Assembly (NCBI RefSeq): GCF_014841565.1
Contig: NZ_JACYUD010000001.1
Span: 186,001 to 250,000, forward strand
Direction: 5' to 3'
Source: Rhizobium sp. CFBP 8762
GTDB lineage: Bacteria; Pseudomonadota; Alphaproteobacteria; Rhizobiales; Rhizobiaceae
Length of the DNA stretch: 64,000 nt
Each line of letters opens with the position of its first letter. The first letter of the stretch is position 1. The position numbers and the translations under genes were made by a program. Positions 8,385-16,609 of this stretch are shown piece by piece. Under the pieces are notes generated by a model that saw only the letters and a list, made by a program, of their open reading frames with translations, did no database searches and had not been told where the DNA came from.

Positions 8385-9785
8385 ATGGCTAAAGCCAAGA
8401 CTCAGTTCGTCTGCCAGAATTGCGGAACCGTTTACACGCGCTGGGTCGGCAAGTGCGATGGATGCGGGCAGTGGAACACCATTGTCGAAGAAGACCCGAT
8501 GGGCGGCATTGGTGGTGGGCCGGGGAAGACACCGAAAAAAGGTCGTCCTGTCGCCCTCACCTTACTGTCCGGTGAAATCGAGGAAGCACCCCGGATCGAA
8601 ACCGGCATATCGGAGCTGGATCGCGTGACCGGCGGCGGCTTTGTGCGTGGCTCTGCCGTCCTGGTGGGCGGCGATCCGGGCATTGGCAAATCCACGGTCT
8701 TGATGCAGGCGGCAGCGGCTTTGTCGCGGCAAGGCCATCGCGTCATCTACGTATCCGGCGAAGAAGCCGTGGCGCAGGTGCGTTTGCGCGCCCAACGTCT
8801 GGGTGCTGCCGATACGGATGTGCTGCTGGCGGCCGAAACCAATGTGGAGGATATTCTGGCGACGCTGGCCGAAGGCAAGCGGCCCGATATCGCCATTATC
8901 GATTCGATCCAGACACTGTGGAGCGATGTCGTTGATTCCGCGCCGGGAACGGTCACGCAGGTGCGCACCGGCGTTCAGGCAATGATCCGCTTTGCCAAGC
9001 AAACGGGTGCGGCGATGGTTCTGGTTGGCCACGTGACCAAGGACGGGCAGATTGCTGGTCCCCGTGTGGTGGAGCATATGGTCGATGCCGTTCTCTACTT
9101 CGAAGGCGACCGGGGTCACCACTATCGCATCCTGCGCACGGTCAAAAACCGCTTCGGCCCCACGGACGAGATCGGCGTGTTTGAAATGTCCGACAAGGGC
9201 CTGCGCGAGGTGGTCAACCCGTCCGAGTTGTTTCTGGGTGAGCGCAACGAAAAAGCGCCCGGCGCTGCCGTTTTTGCCGGCATGGAGGGAACACGGCCCG
9301 TGCTGGTGGAGGTGCAGGCGCTGGTGGCCCCGACATCGCTCGGCACGCCGCGGCGCGCCATTGTCGGCTGGGATTCCGCGCGTCTGTCGATGATCCTCGC
9401 CGTACTGGAGGCCCATTGTGGCGTGCGTCTCGGCGGGCATGATGTCTATCTCAACATTGCCGGTGGATATCGCATTACCGAACCTGCTGCGGATTTGGCT
9501 GTTGCTTCCGCACTGGTTTCCTCGCTTGCCGGGCTTGCCCTTCCCGCCGATTGCGTCTATTTCGGCGAAGTCAGTTTGTCGGGCGCTGTCCGGCCGGTTG
9601 CGCACACAGGCCAGCGTCTCAAGGAAGCCGAGAAGCTGGGATTTTCGCAGGCTGTTCTTCCATCCGGTTCGGTCGATCTTCCAAAGGGATCATCGGGCAA
9701 ATGGAGTGAGATTGAGAGCCTGCCGGATCTGGTGGCGCGCATTGCCGGTTCGCGTGGAGCCCTGAAACAGGCTGAGGAAGATTAA
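8385..9785 (+). CDS. radA: DNA repair protein RadA
   Basis: RadA is a RecA-like, Lon-related ATPase that drives branch migration of recombination intermediates. The 466-residue protein has an N-terminal four-cysteine zinc motif (C10, C13, C24, C27), Walker A GGDPGIGKS (95-103), Walker B DIAIIDSIQTLWS, the RadA signature KNRFGPTDEIGVF, and a C-terminal Lon-protease-like domain with GVRLGGHDVYLNIAGG and GEVSLSGAVRPV. All diagnostic motifs are intact. The gene starts 26 bases after alr and precedes cvpA by 39 bases. Confidence 0.97.
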   Translation: MAKAKTQFVCQNCGTVYTRWVGKCDGCGQWNTIVEEDPMGGIGGGPGKTPKKGRPVALTLLSGEIEEAPRIETGISELDRVTGGGFVRGSAVLVGGDPGIGKSTVLMQAAAALSRQGHRVIYVSGEEAVAQVRLRAQRLGAADTDVLLAAETNVEDILATLAEGKRPDIAIIDSIQTLWSDVVDSAPGTVTQVRTGVQAMIRFAKQTGAAMVLVGHVTKDGQIAGPRVVEHMVDAVLYFEGDRGHHYRILRTVKNRFGPTDEIGVFEMSDKGLREVVNPSELFLGERNEKAPGAAVFAGMEGTRPVLVEVQALVAPTSLGTPRRAIVGWDSARLSMILAVLEAHCGVRLGGHDVYLNIAGGYRITEPAADLAVASALVSSLAGLALPADCVYFGEVSLSGAVRPVAHTGQRLKEAEKLGFSQAVLPSGSVDLPKGSSGKWSEIESLPDLVARIAGSRGALKQAEED

Positions 9786-9824
9786 GGCTAGTTTAGCCTG
9801 AACCGCTCCTGGAGCAGAGGTACA

Positions 9825-10415
9825 ATGCCAATCACTATTCTCGATGGTATCATTCTGGGTGTGGCGCTGTTTTCAGCGGTGCTGGCAATGGTGCGTGGTT
9901 TTTCGCGTGAGGTGCTGTCGGTCGCAAGCTGGATCGGTGCTGCCGTTGCCGCCTACTACCTGCACCCGCTGCTTCTGCCTTACGCCCGCCAGTACACGAC
10001 CAGTGAAACTGTGGCCATGGCCGGCTCCGCAGGCGTCATCTTCATCATCGCGCTGATCGTGATTTCCTTCATCACCATGCGGATCGCTGATTTCATCATC
10101 GATAGCCGCATCGGCGCGCTGGATCGCACACTCGGCTTTGTTTTCGGTGCGGCACGCGGTATACTGCTGGTCGTTGTCGCCATGTTGTTCTTCAACTGGC
10201 TTGTAACGCCGCAGCAGCAGCCCATATGGATTACACAGGCAAAGTCGAAGCCGCTGCTGGACAATCTGGGTGCGCGGTTGATTGCTCTGCTGCCGGAAAA
10301 TGTGGATGCCACAATTCTGGACCGTTTGAGCGGCAAGGACACGTCCGACGACAGCGAGGCAGCACCGGCCACCGAGCCAGCGCCCGCCGAAGCGCCAACG
10401 ACGACCAGCCCTTGA
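9825..10415 (+). CDS. cvpA: CvpA family membrane protein
   Basis: The 196-residue inner-membrane protein has about four hydrophobic helices (ILDGIILGVALFSAVLAMVR; VASWIGAAVAAYYL; SAGVIFIIALIVISFITM; VFGAARGILLVVVAMLFF). The sequence ITILDGIILGVALFSAVLAM-VRGFSREVLSV is the CvpA core. In E. coli the homologue is needed for colicin V production and bile resistance; its molecular action is unclear. It stands directly before purF, as in E. coli. The C-terminal tail is Pro/Ala/Glu-rich and probably cytoplasmic. The gene ends in an intrinsic terminator, so purF has some independent expression. Confidence 0.92.
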   Translation: MPITILDGIILGVALFSAVLAMVRGFSREVLSVASWIGAAVAAYYLHPLLLPYARQYTTSETVAMAGSAGVIFIIALIVISFITMRIADFIIDSRIGALDRTLGFVFGAARGILLVVVAMLFFNWLVTPQQQPIWITQAKSKPLLDNLGARLIALLPENVDATILDRLSGKDTSDDSEAAPATEPAPAEAPTTTSP

Positions 10416-10437
10416 GGGCCGGTCTTTGGAGTATACA

Positions 10438-10470
10438 AAGAGCCGCGTGACAGGAACGCGGCTTTTCGTT
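10438..10470 (+). terminator. Intrinsic terminator between cvpA and purF
   Basis: The stem AGCCGCGT / ACGCGGCT (10441-10448, 10456-10463) can extend through flanking A/T bases, has a 7-base loop, and is followed by TTTCGTTTT. It lies 22 bases after cvpA. Confidence 0.8.
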
Positions 10471-10525
10471 TTATACGTTTTGAAGTAAGGCAGAAACCGA
10501 CTGTCTTTCAGCGAAGGCTAAATCG

Positions 10526-12016
10526 ATGACCCATTTGCATACCTGCGATCTCGACGATGTTCTGGATGGGGACACGCTGCATGAGGAATGTGGCGTGTTC
10601 GGTATTCTGGGGCACCCGGATGCAGCGGCGCTGACGGCGCTCGGTCTGCACGCCCTTCAGCATCGCGGGCAGGAAGCTGCCGGTATCGTGTCGTATGACG
10701 GACGGCGGTTCTATTCCGAACGACGCATGGGTCTGGTCGGCGATCACTATACCAACCCCACAATGCTGGCACAGTTGCCGGGCTCCATGGCTATTGGCCA
10801 TGTTCGCTATTCCACGACCGGCGAAACCATTCTTCGCAACGTGCAACCGCTGTTTGCCGAACTGGAAGTGGGTGGCATCGCGATTGCCCACAATGGCAAC
10901 TTTACCAATGGCCTCACCCTGCGCCGCCAGTTGATTGCCGATGGTGCGATCTGCCAGTCCACCTCCGATACGGAAGTCGTGCTGCATCTTTTCGCCCGCT
11001 CCAAACATGCGTCATCCAGCGACCGTTTTATTGACGCCATTCGTCAGGTCGAAGGCGGGTACTCGATGCTGGCGATGACACGCACCAAGCTGATCGCGGC
11101 CCGCGACCCCATCGGCATCCGTCCCCTTGTCATGGGTGAACTGGATGGGAAGCCGATTTTTGCCTCCGAGACCTGTGCGCTGGATATTATCGGCGCGAAA
11201 TTCGTCCGCGATATCGAAAACGGCGAAGTGGTGATTTGTGAAATCCAGCCGGATGGCTCCATCAGCACAGAAGTGTTCAAGGCCAGCCAGCCGCAGCCTG
11301 AACGCATCTGCTTGTTTGAATATGTCTATTTTGCACGGCCGGACTCGGTGGTCAGCGGTCGCAACGTTTACACCGCCCGCAAGAATATGGGCATCAATCT
11401 CGCACAGGAAGCGCCGCTGGAAGCCGATGTGGTCGTGCCCGTTCCAGACGGTGGCACACCTGCCGCCATCGGCTTTGCGCAGGCCAGCGGTATTCCTTTT
11501 GAACTCGGTATTATTCGCAACCATTACGTCGGCCGCACATTCATTGAGCCAACACAGTCCATTCGCGCCTTTGGCGTCAAGCTCAAGCATTCGGCCAACC
11601 GCGCCGTGATTGAAGGCAAGCGCGTGGTACTGGTGGATGACTCCATTGTTCGCGGCACGACATCTGTGAAAATCGTGCAGATGATCCGTGATGCCGGTGC
11701 TAAGGAAGTTCACATCCGCGTTGCCAGCCCGATGATCTACCATCCCGATTTCTACGGGATCGATACACCGGACGCTGAAAAATTGCTCGCCAATCAGTAT
11801 GCCGACCTGTCGGCGATGTGCGAATTCATCGGTGCTGACTCGCTGGCGTTTCTGACAATTGATGGCCTTTACCGCGCCGTGGGCGGGAGCCCACGCAACA
11901 ATGCGCAGCCGCAATTTACCGACCATTATTTTACAGGTGATTACCCGACACGCTTACTGGATCAGGATAGCGTCAACAATGTTCGCCAGCTCTCCATGCT
12001 CGCAAGCAACGGTTAA
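10526..12016 (+). CDS. purF: Amidophosphoribosyltransferase
   Basis: PurF catalyses the first committed step of purine synthesis, transferring glutamine amide nitrogen to PRPP. The protein has a short propeptide ending in HEE before the Ntn nucleophile C22 in ECGVFGILGHPDAAA. The glutaminase domain also shows ALQHRGQEAAGI and HNGNFTN. The phosphoribosyltransferase domain carries the PRPP loop VVLVDDSIVRGTTS near residue 367. Length (496) is normal. It is preceded by a terminator and followed after three bases by an SDR gene, as in other Rhizobiales. Confidence 0.97.
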   Translation: MTHLHTCDLDDVLDGDTLHEECGVFGILGHPDAAALTALGLHALQHRGQEAAGIVSYDGRRFYSERRMGLVGDHYTNPTMLAQLPGSMAIGHVRYSTTGETILRNVQPLFAELEVGGIAIAHNGNFTNGLTLRRQLIADGAICQSTSDTEVVLHLFARSKHASSSDRFIDAIRQVEGGYSMLAMTRTKLIAARDPIGIRPLVMGELDGKPIFASETCALDIIGAKFVRDIENGEVVICEIQPDGSISTEVFKASQPQPERICLFEYVYFARPDSVVSGRNVYTARKNMGINLAQEAPLEADVVVPVPDGGTPAAIGFAQASGIPFELGIIRNHYVGRTFIEPTQSIRAFGVKLKHSANRAVIEGKRVVLVDDSIVRGTTSVKIVQMIRDAGAKEVHIRVASPMIYHPDFYGIDTPDAEKLLANQYADLSAMCEFIGADSLAFLTIDGLYRAVGGSPRNNAQPQFTDHYFTGDYPTRLLDQDSVNNVRQLSMLASNG

Positions 12017-12019
12017 CGC

Positions 12020-12760
12020 ATGACACTGCCTTTGAAAGACCGTATCGCACTCGTCACCGGCGCATCACGCGGCATCGGCTATTTCACAGCGCTGGCTCTG
12101 GCGCGGCAGGGCGCGCATGTCATTGCCTGCGCCCGCACCGTTGGCGGACTGGAAGAGCTGGATGATGCCATCAAGGCTGTCGGCGGCGATGCCACGCTGG
12201 TGCCGTTCGATCTGGCCGATATGAATGCAATCGATCGGTTGGGTGCATCGATTTTCGAGCGCTGGGGCAAGCTCGATATTCTGGTGGCCAATGCCGGTGT
12301 TCTCGGCGGCATTTCGCCCATCGGGCATTTCGAGGCCAAAGTCTTTGAAAAAGTCATGACCATCAACGTAACGGCCACGTGGCGTCTGATTCGCTCCGTG
12401 GAGCCACTGTTGATGAAATCCGATGCCGGACGGGCCGTCATCCTGTCATCGAGCGCTGCGCACAAATGCAAGCCGTTCTGGGGTCCCTATTCCGCCTCCA
12501 AGGCAGCCGTCGAGGCACTGGCTCGCACATGGGCAGCGGAAACGCAGCGCACGCCACTGCGCATTGTCAGCGTCGATCCCGGCGGTACCCGCACGGCCAT
12601 GCGCGCGCAGGCGATACCGGGGGAAGACCCGCAAACCGTTCAACATCCCTCAGAAGTGGCGGAAAAGCTTTTGCCGCTCGTCTCCGCGCAGATGACGGAA
12701 ACCGGCAAGCTGTTTATCGTCAAAGAAAACCGGCTGGTTGACTACCGGTTACCAGACTAA
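12020..12760 (+). CDS. Short-chain dehydrogenase/reductase
   Basis: This 246-residue classical SDR has the NAD(P)-binding loop TGASRGIGYF (13-22), NAG in VANAGVLGG, and the catalytic pair Y157 and K161 in YSASKAAVEAL. The substrate is unknown. Related SDR genes follow purF in many rhizobia and Brucella, which suggests a housekeeping role, but I know of no assay. Its start lies three bases after the purF stop, so translation is likely coupled. A dispersed repeat follows the stop. Confidence 0.92.
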   Translation: MTLPLKDRIALVTGASRGIGYFTALALARQGAHVIACARTVGGLEELDDAIKAVGGDATLVPFDLADMNAIDRLGASIFERWGKLDILVANAGVLGGISPIGHFEAKVFEKVMTINVTATWRLIRSVEPLLMKSDAGRAVILSSSAAHKCKPFWGPYSASKAAVEALARTWAAETQRTPLRIVSVDPGGTRTAMRAQAIPGEDPQTVQHPSEVAEKLLPLVSAQMTETGKLFIVKENRLVDYRLPD

Positions 12761-12764
12761 AACA

Positions 12765-12820
12765 CTTCCGGTGAACGCGGGTTCACTGGAAATGCTCTAG
12801 TTCGTTATTTGTCGCATTCA
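12765..12820. repeat. Dispersed palindromic repeat, type A (copy 2)
   Basis: The imperfect dyad CCGGTGAAC / GTTCACTGG spans 12768-12789, and the core GTTCACTGGAAATGCTCTAG covers 12781-12800. GTTATTTGTCGCATT follows, a second word shared with the copy at 60181. The repeat fills the gap between the convergent SDR and pssA genes, and its right end runs into the pssA stop codon. Confidence 0.7.
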
Positions 12821-13735
12821 AACCACAGGACCATCCCGGTCCGTCAGTCCATCATCACCATGATGGGCTGACCAAGTGCCGTATTTCTTCTGCCAGGCCC
12901 GCGCGCCGAAGGGCAATGTCGAGAGATAGCCGATGGCGGTAACAACCAGCGTTTCCCACGAATAGGCCATCAGGGTTGCGACATAGAGCACGACGCCGAG
13001 CATGACCGGCAGCACGAGGTCGCGACGAATGCGGTTGCCCTCAGACTTGCCAGACCATACCGGCAAGCGGCTGATGAGCAAAAAGCCGATCAGTGCCGTG
13101 TAACCTGCTGAAATGAACCCCACCAAGCGATCTGGCGCGACGCCAAGAAGGTTGAGATAGACCGGGAGAAGCACCAGCATGGCGCCGGCGGGCGCGGGAA
13201 CGCCGACAAAGTATTCCGACTGCCAGGCGGCTTTTACTTCGCGATCCGACATGACGTTGAAGCGCGCAAGCCGCAGACCGGCGGCAATGACATAGATCAG
13301 TGCCGCAATCCAACCGACGGACCGGGCCTGATCCAGCACCGACACATAGAGCACCAGCGCAGGCGCAACGCCAAAATTGACGATATCGGCCAGCGAATCC
13401 ATCTGCGCGCCGAACTTTGATGTGGCTTTCAACAGACGAGCAATGCGCCCATCGATCCCATCAAGAAAGGCGGCCAGCAGCACCATGGCAACTGCAAGCT
13501 CGATGCGGTTTTCAAACGCCAGACGGATGCCCGACAGGCCTGCGCAAATCGCCAGAATGGTAATGAGATTAGGGATAATCAGCCGAAGCGGAATTTCGCG
13601 CAGACGAGGCCCTCTCGCCTCATTATTGGAACCCCCATTATCTGGACCCCCATTTTCTGGACCATTAGGCTCAAATGCGTGGAACGGTGTTTCCATGGGC
13701 TTGGGTATCTTCCTGTCGTGGCGATCCGATGGCAT
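12818..13735 (-). CDS. pssA: CDP-diacylglycerol-serine O-phosphatidyltransferase
   Basis: PssA makes phosphatidylserine from CDP-diacylglycerol and serine in the inner membrane. The 305-residue protein has several hydrophobic helices and the complete CDP-alcohol transferase motif D92..DG..AR........G...D113...D117 (DGIDGRIARLLKATSKFG, then DSLAD). The first 45 residues are hydrophilic and contain a short Gly/Asn repeat (PENGG PDNGG) coded by 15-base tandem units. ATG 13735 shares a base with the psd stop (TAATG). The shorter start M14 (METPFHAF) is possible. With psd it forms the phosphatidylethanolamine pathway operon. Confidence 0.95.
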   Translation of the reverse strand: MPSDRHDRKIPKPMETPFHAFEPNGPENGGPDNGGSNNEARGPRLREIPLRLIIPNLITILAICAGLSGIRLAFENRIELAVAMVLLAAFLDGIDGRIARLLKATSKFGAQMDSLADIVNFGVAPALVLYVSVLDQARSVGWIAALIYVIAAGLRLARFNVMSDREVKAAWQSEYFVGVPAPAGAMLVLLPVYLNLLGVAPDRLVGFISAGYTALIGFLLISRLPVWSGKSEGNRIRRDLVLPVMLGVVLYVATLMAYSWETLVVTAIGYLSTLPFGARAWQKKYGTWSAHHGDDGLTDRDGPVV

Positions 13736-14433
13736 TAATCGCGGCGGCCGATGGTGGGGCCTTTTGCGGAACCAAACTCAGCAAGCACAGTCTCACCGGC
13801 GATAGCCGTCTGGCCAAGGCTGACACGCGCCTGCGCACCGGCTGGCAAAAACACGTCCAGCCGTGAGCCGAAACGGATAAGGCCGAAACGCTCGCCCGCT
13901 TGCAAGCTGGCACCGTGACTGGTCCAGCAGACGATGCGCCGTGCGACCAGGCCGGCAATCTGCACCACCCCGATTTCGCCCTGGGCCGTGTCGATCACCA
14001 GTCCGTTGCGCTCATTGTCATGGCTGGCCTTGTCGAGCTCGGCATTGACGAACTGGCCCTTGCGGTAGGCAATGCGTGCAACGCGACCGCGCATGGGCGC
14101 GCGGTTGACGTGGCAGTTGAACACATTCATGAACACGGAGATGCGTAACATCGGCTCGCTGCCCAGACCCAGTTCCTCCGGCGGCGTCAACTTTGTAATG
14201 GAGGATACGCGGCCATCGGCAGGGCTGATCACCAGATCATCATCCAACGGCGTCAGACGTTGCGGATCACGGAAAAAGTAGGCGCACCAGGCGGTCAGCA
14301 CAAAGCCAAGCCACATCAACGGTTCCCACAACAATCCCAGCAGCAGCGACATCACAAAGAAGATGGCGATAAAGGGGTAACCCTGCTTATGGATTGGAAC
14401 CAGCGTTTGACGGATGGTTTTGACGAGGCTCAT
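13735..14433 (-). CDS. psd: Phosphatidylserine decarboxylase proenzyme
   Basis: Psd converts phosphatidylserine to phosphatidylethanolamine using a pyruvoyl group. The 232-residue proenzyme is of the short bacterial type. Self-cleavage is expected at G189-S190 in [13 protein letters not shown], giving a pyruvoyl group from S190. [10 protein letters not shown] and [13 protein letters not shown] are the family's conserved blocks. One or two N-terminal hydrophobic helices ([16 protein letters not shown]) anchor it. It overlaps pssA by one base and is the upstream gene of the pair. Confidence 0.96.
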   Translation of the reverse strand: MSLVKTIRQTLVPIHKQGYPFIAIFFVMSLLLGLLWEPLMWLGFVLTAWCAYFFRDPQRLTPLDDDLVISPADGRVSSITKLTPPEELGLGSEPMLRISVFMNVFNCHVNRAPMRGRVARIAYRKGQFVNAELDKASHDNERNGLVIDTAQGEIGVVQIAGLVARRIVCWTSHGASLQAGERFGLIRFGSRLDVFLPAGAQARVSLGQTAIAGETVLAEFGSAKGPTIGRRD

Positions 14434-14540
14434 AGAGCGCTTTCTCCTGTTACTTTACCGGGCGTTTTACAACGCTTTTCCTTATGACCTACAGGTAAAA
14501 CACGCTGCGGGCAACGTTGATCAAACTTTGAGCAAGGCCC

Positions 14541-14590
14541 GGCAAAAGTGTGAAGCGGTTTTGCGTTCGGGCCATGCGACAATCAAAGAC
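14541..14590. repeat. Dispersed palindromic repeat, type B (copy 1)
   Basis: The core GCAAAAGTGTGAAGCGGTTT with TGC after it spans 14542-14564 and is an imperfect palindrome. GCCATGCGACAATCAAAGAC follows. Near-identical copies lie at 24391 and 29590. It sits between psd and the ABC transporter gene and ends at the latter's stop codon. Confidence 0.75.
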
Positions 14591-16477
14591 CTAATGCGCC
14601 GCGGGCAGACGCGTGACGATGCCCATATCGTCGGCTTCGCGGGCTTTTTTCAACTGCTCTTCGGCCTGCGTCGCCTCGCGCTGGCGGCTCCACATGGTGG
14701 CGTAGAGGCCGTTTGATGCAATGAGTGCCTGATGATTTCCGCGCTCGGCAATTTCCCCGTCCTTCAGCACCAGAATTTCGTCCGCTGAAATGACCGTGGA
14801 CAGACGATGCGCAATGACGAGCGTTGTGCGGTTGCGCGACACCACATCCAGCGCCGCCTGAATTTCCTGCTCGGTGCCCGTATCGAGCGCGGATGTTGCC
14901 TCATCCAGAATCAGGATCGGCGGCGATTTAAGAATGGTGCGGGCAATTGCCACCCGCTGTTTTTCGCCACCGGACAGTTTCAGGCCGCGCTCACCCACCA
15001 TGGACTGAAACCCATCGGGCAGTTTGCCGATGAAATCGGTAATTTGTGCCGCATCGGCTGCGATGCGCACATCCTCGTCGGACGCCGAGGGTCTGCCATA
15101 GCGAATGTTGTAGGCAATCGTGTCGTTGAACAAAACCGTATCTTGCGGCACCATGCCAATTGCGGTTCGCAGGCTTTTCTGCGTCACCGCCCGTACATCC
15201 TGCCCATCGATGGTAATGGACCCCTGCTGCACATCGTAGAAACGATAGAGCAGACGCGAGAGTGTGGATTTGCCTGCGCCCGATGGACCGACGACGGCAA
15301 TGGTTTTGCCGGCTGGAACGTCAAACGAGATGCCCTTGAGAATAGGCCGCGCGGGATCATAGGCAAAGTGCACATCGCGAAACGAAATCGCGCCCTGGCG
15401 AATCTCCAGATCGGGAGCGCCCGGTTTGTCCTGCACTTCGGCCTGAACTTCGAGCAGGTCGAACATCTGCTCGATGTCCGTCAGCCCCTGCCGGATTTCG
15501 CGATACACAAATCCTATGAAATTCAATGGCACCGAAAGCTGCATGAGCATGGCGTTGATAAAGACGAAATCGCCAATCGATTGCTCGCCGCGTTGAACCG
15601 CCAGCGCTGACATAACCATCATGATAGCGCTGCCAATCCCGAAAATGACGGCCTGACCGAAGTTAAGCCAGCCTAGCGATGTCCAGACATCGGTTGCGGC
15701 CTTCTCGTAGCGCTCCATGGAACTGTCGAAACGCTTCGCCTCCATGTCTTCGTTGCCGAAATATTTCACCGTCTCGAAGTTCAATAGCGAATCGATGGCC
15801 TTGGTATTGGCTTCCGTGTCGCTGTCGTTCATGGCGCGACGGATGCCGATGCGCCAATCGCTGGCCCGGATGGTAAACCAGATATAGACCCATACGGTCA
15901 AAGCTGTAACCACCAGATAGCTGAAGCCGTAGCCCCACCAGAACACGATTGCCGTCAACAGAAATTCGACGAGCGTGGGAACACTGTTGAGGATCGTGAA
16001 CCGGACAATCGTCTCGATGCCCTTCGTGCCGCGTTCGATGATGCGCGAAAGACCACCCGTGCGCCGCTCCAGATGAAATCGCAGTGACAACCGGTGCATA
16101 TGCACGAAGGTGCGATACGCAAGCTGGCGCACCGCATGTTGCCCGACCCGTGCAAACAGCGCATCGCGTAGCTGGTTCAGACCCGCTTGTAACAGCCGTG
16201 CGAAATTATAGGCCAGCACCAGCATGACAGCGCCGAGCAGGAACGTGGGCAAAAGTGCAACCGCATCGGTTTTGCCGTTCAGCGCGTCGGTCGCCCATTT
16301 GAAGAAGTAGGGAACGAGCAGCAAGACCAGTTTGGACAACAGAAGAAACACCGTTGCCCAGACCACGCGCATTTTGAGATCGGCGCGGTCTGATGGCCAC
16401 ATATAGGGCCAGAGATTGATGATGGTGCGAAAGGGATTGCTGGCGTCGGCGGACACCGTCTTCTGTTTGGTCGCCAA
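14591..16477 (-). CDS. ATM1-type ABC exporter (fused permease and ATPase)
   Basis: The 628-residue half-transporter has a six-helix permease domain (WATVFLLLSKLVLLLVPYFF onward) with the family block HMHRLSLRFHLERRTGGLSR. The ATPase domain has Walker A GPSGAGKST, signature LSGGEKQRVAIART, Walker B PILILDEATSALD and H-loop VIAHRLSTV. The HLERRTGGLSR block is typical of Atm1/HMT1 exporters, which move glutathione-linked metal or sulfur compounds; the substrate here is inferred. I use TTG 16477 (LATKQKTV), with TGGAG eight bases upstream. The longer start at 16567 would place a perfect terminator hairpin inside the coding sequence. Confidence 0.9.
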   Translation of the reverse strand: MATKQKTVSADASNPFRTIINLWPYMWPSDRADLKMRVVWATVFLLLSKLVLLLVPYFFKWATDALNGKTDAVALLPTFLLGAVMLVLAYNFARLLQAGLNQLRDALFARVGQHAVRQLAYRTFVHMHRLSLRFHLERRTGGLSRIIERGTKGIETIVRFTILNSVPTLVEFLLTAIVFWWGYGFSYLVVTALTVWVYIWFTIRASDWRIGIRRAMNDSDTEANTKAIDSLLNFETVKYFGNEDMEAKRFDSSMERYEKAATDVWTSLGWLNFGQAVIFGIGSAIMMVMSALAVQRGEQSIGDFVFINAMLMQLSVPLNFIGFVYREIRQGLTDIEQMFDLLEVQAEVQDKPGAPDLEIRQGAISFRDVHFAYDPARPILKGISFDVPAGKTIAVVGPSGAGKSTLSRLLYRFYDVQQGSITIDGQDVRAVTQKSLRTAIGMVPQDTVLFNDTIAYNIRYGRPSASDEDVRIAADAAQITDFIGKLPDGFQSMVGERGLKLSGGEKQRVAIARTILKSPPILILDEATSALDTGTEQEIQAALDVVSRNRTTLVIAHRLSTVISADEILVLKDGEIAERGNHQALIASNGLYATMWSRQREATQAEEQLKKAREADDMGIVTRLPAAH

Positions 16478-16500
16478 GACCGGTTCTCCAATATCATGCG

Positions 16501-16531
16501 AAAAAATGCGGCGTCCGGAGGGGACGCCGCA
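16501..16531 (-). terminator. Intrinsic terminator after the LysM gene
   Basis: A perfect 10-bp stem TGCGGCGTCC / GGACGCCGCA (16507-16516, 16522-16531) has a 5-base loop and, on the minus strand, is followed by six T. It lies about 80 bases beyond the LysM stop and 24 bases upstream of the chosen ABC start, so it separates the two leftward genes. Confidence 0.88.
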
Positions 16532-16609
16532 TGAGGGTATAGATAGGGCCGAATGTGCGCGGTGCAAGGAAGCGGGATTTAATCCCGCCCCCGAAATGCA
16601 GCCAAAGCG

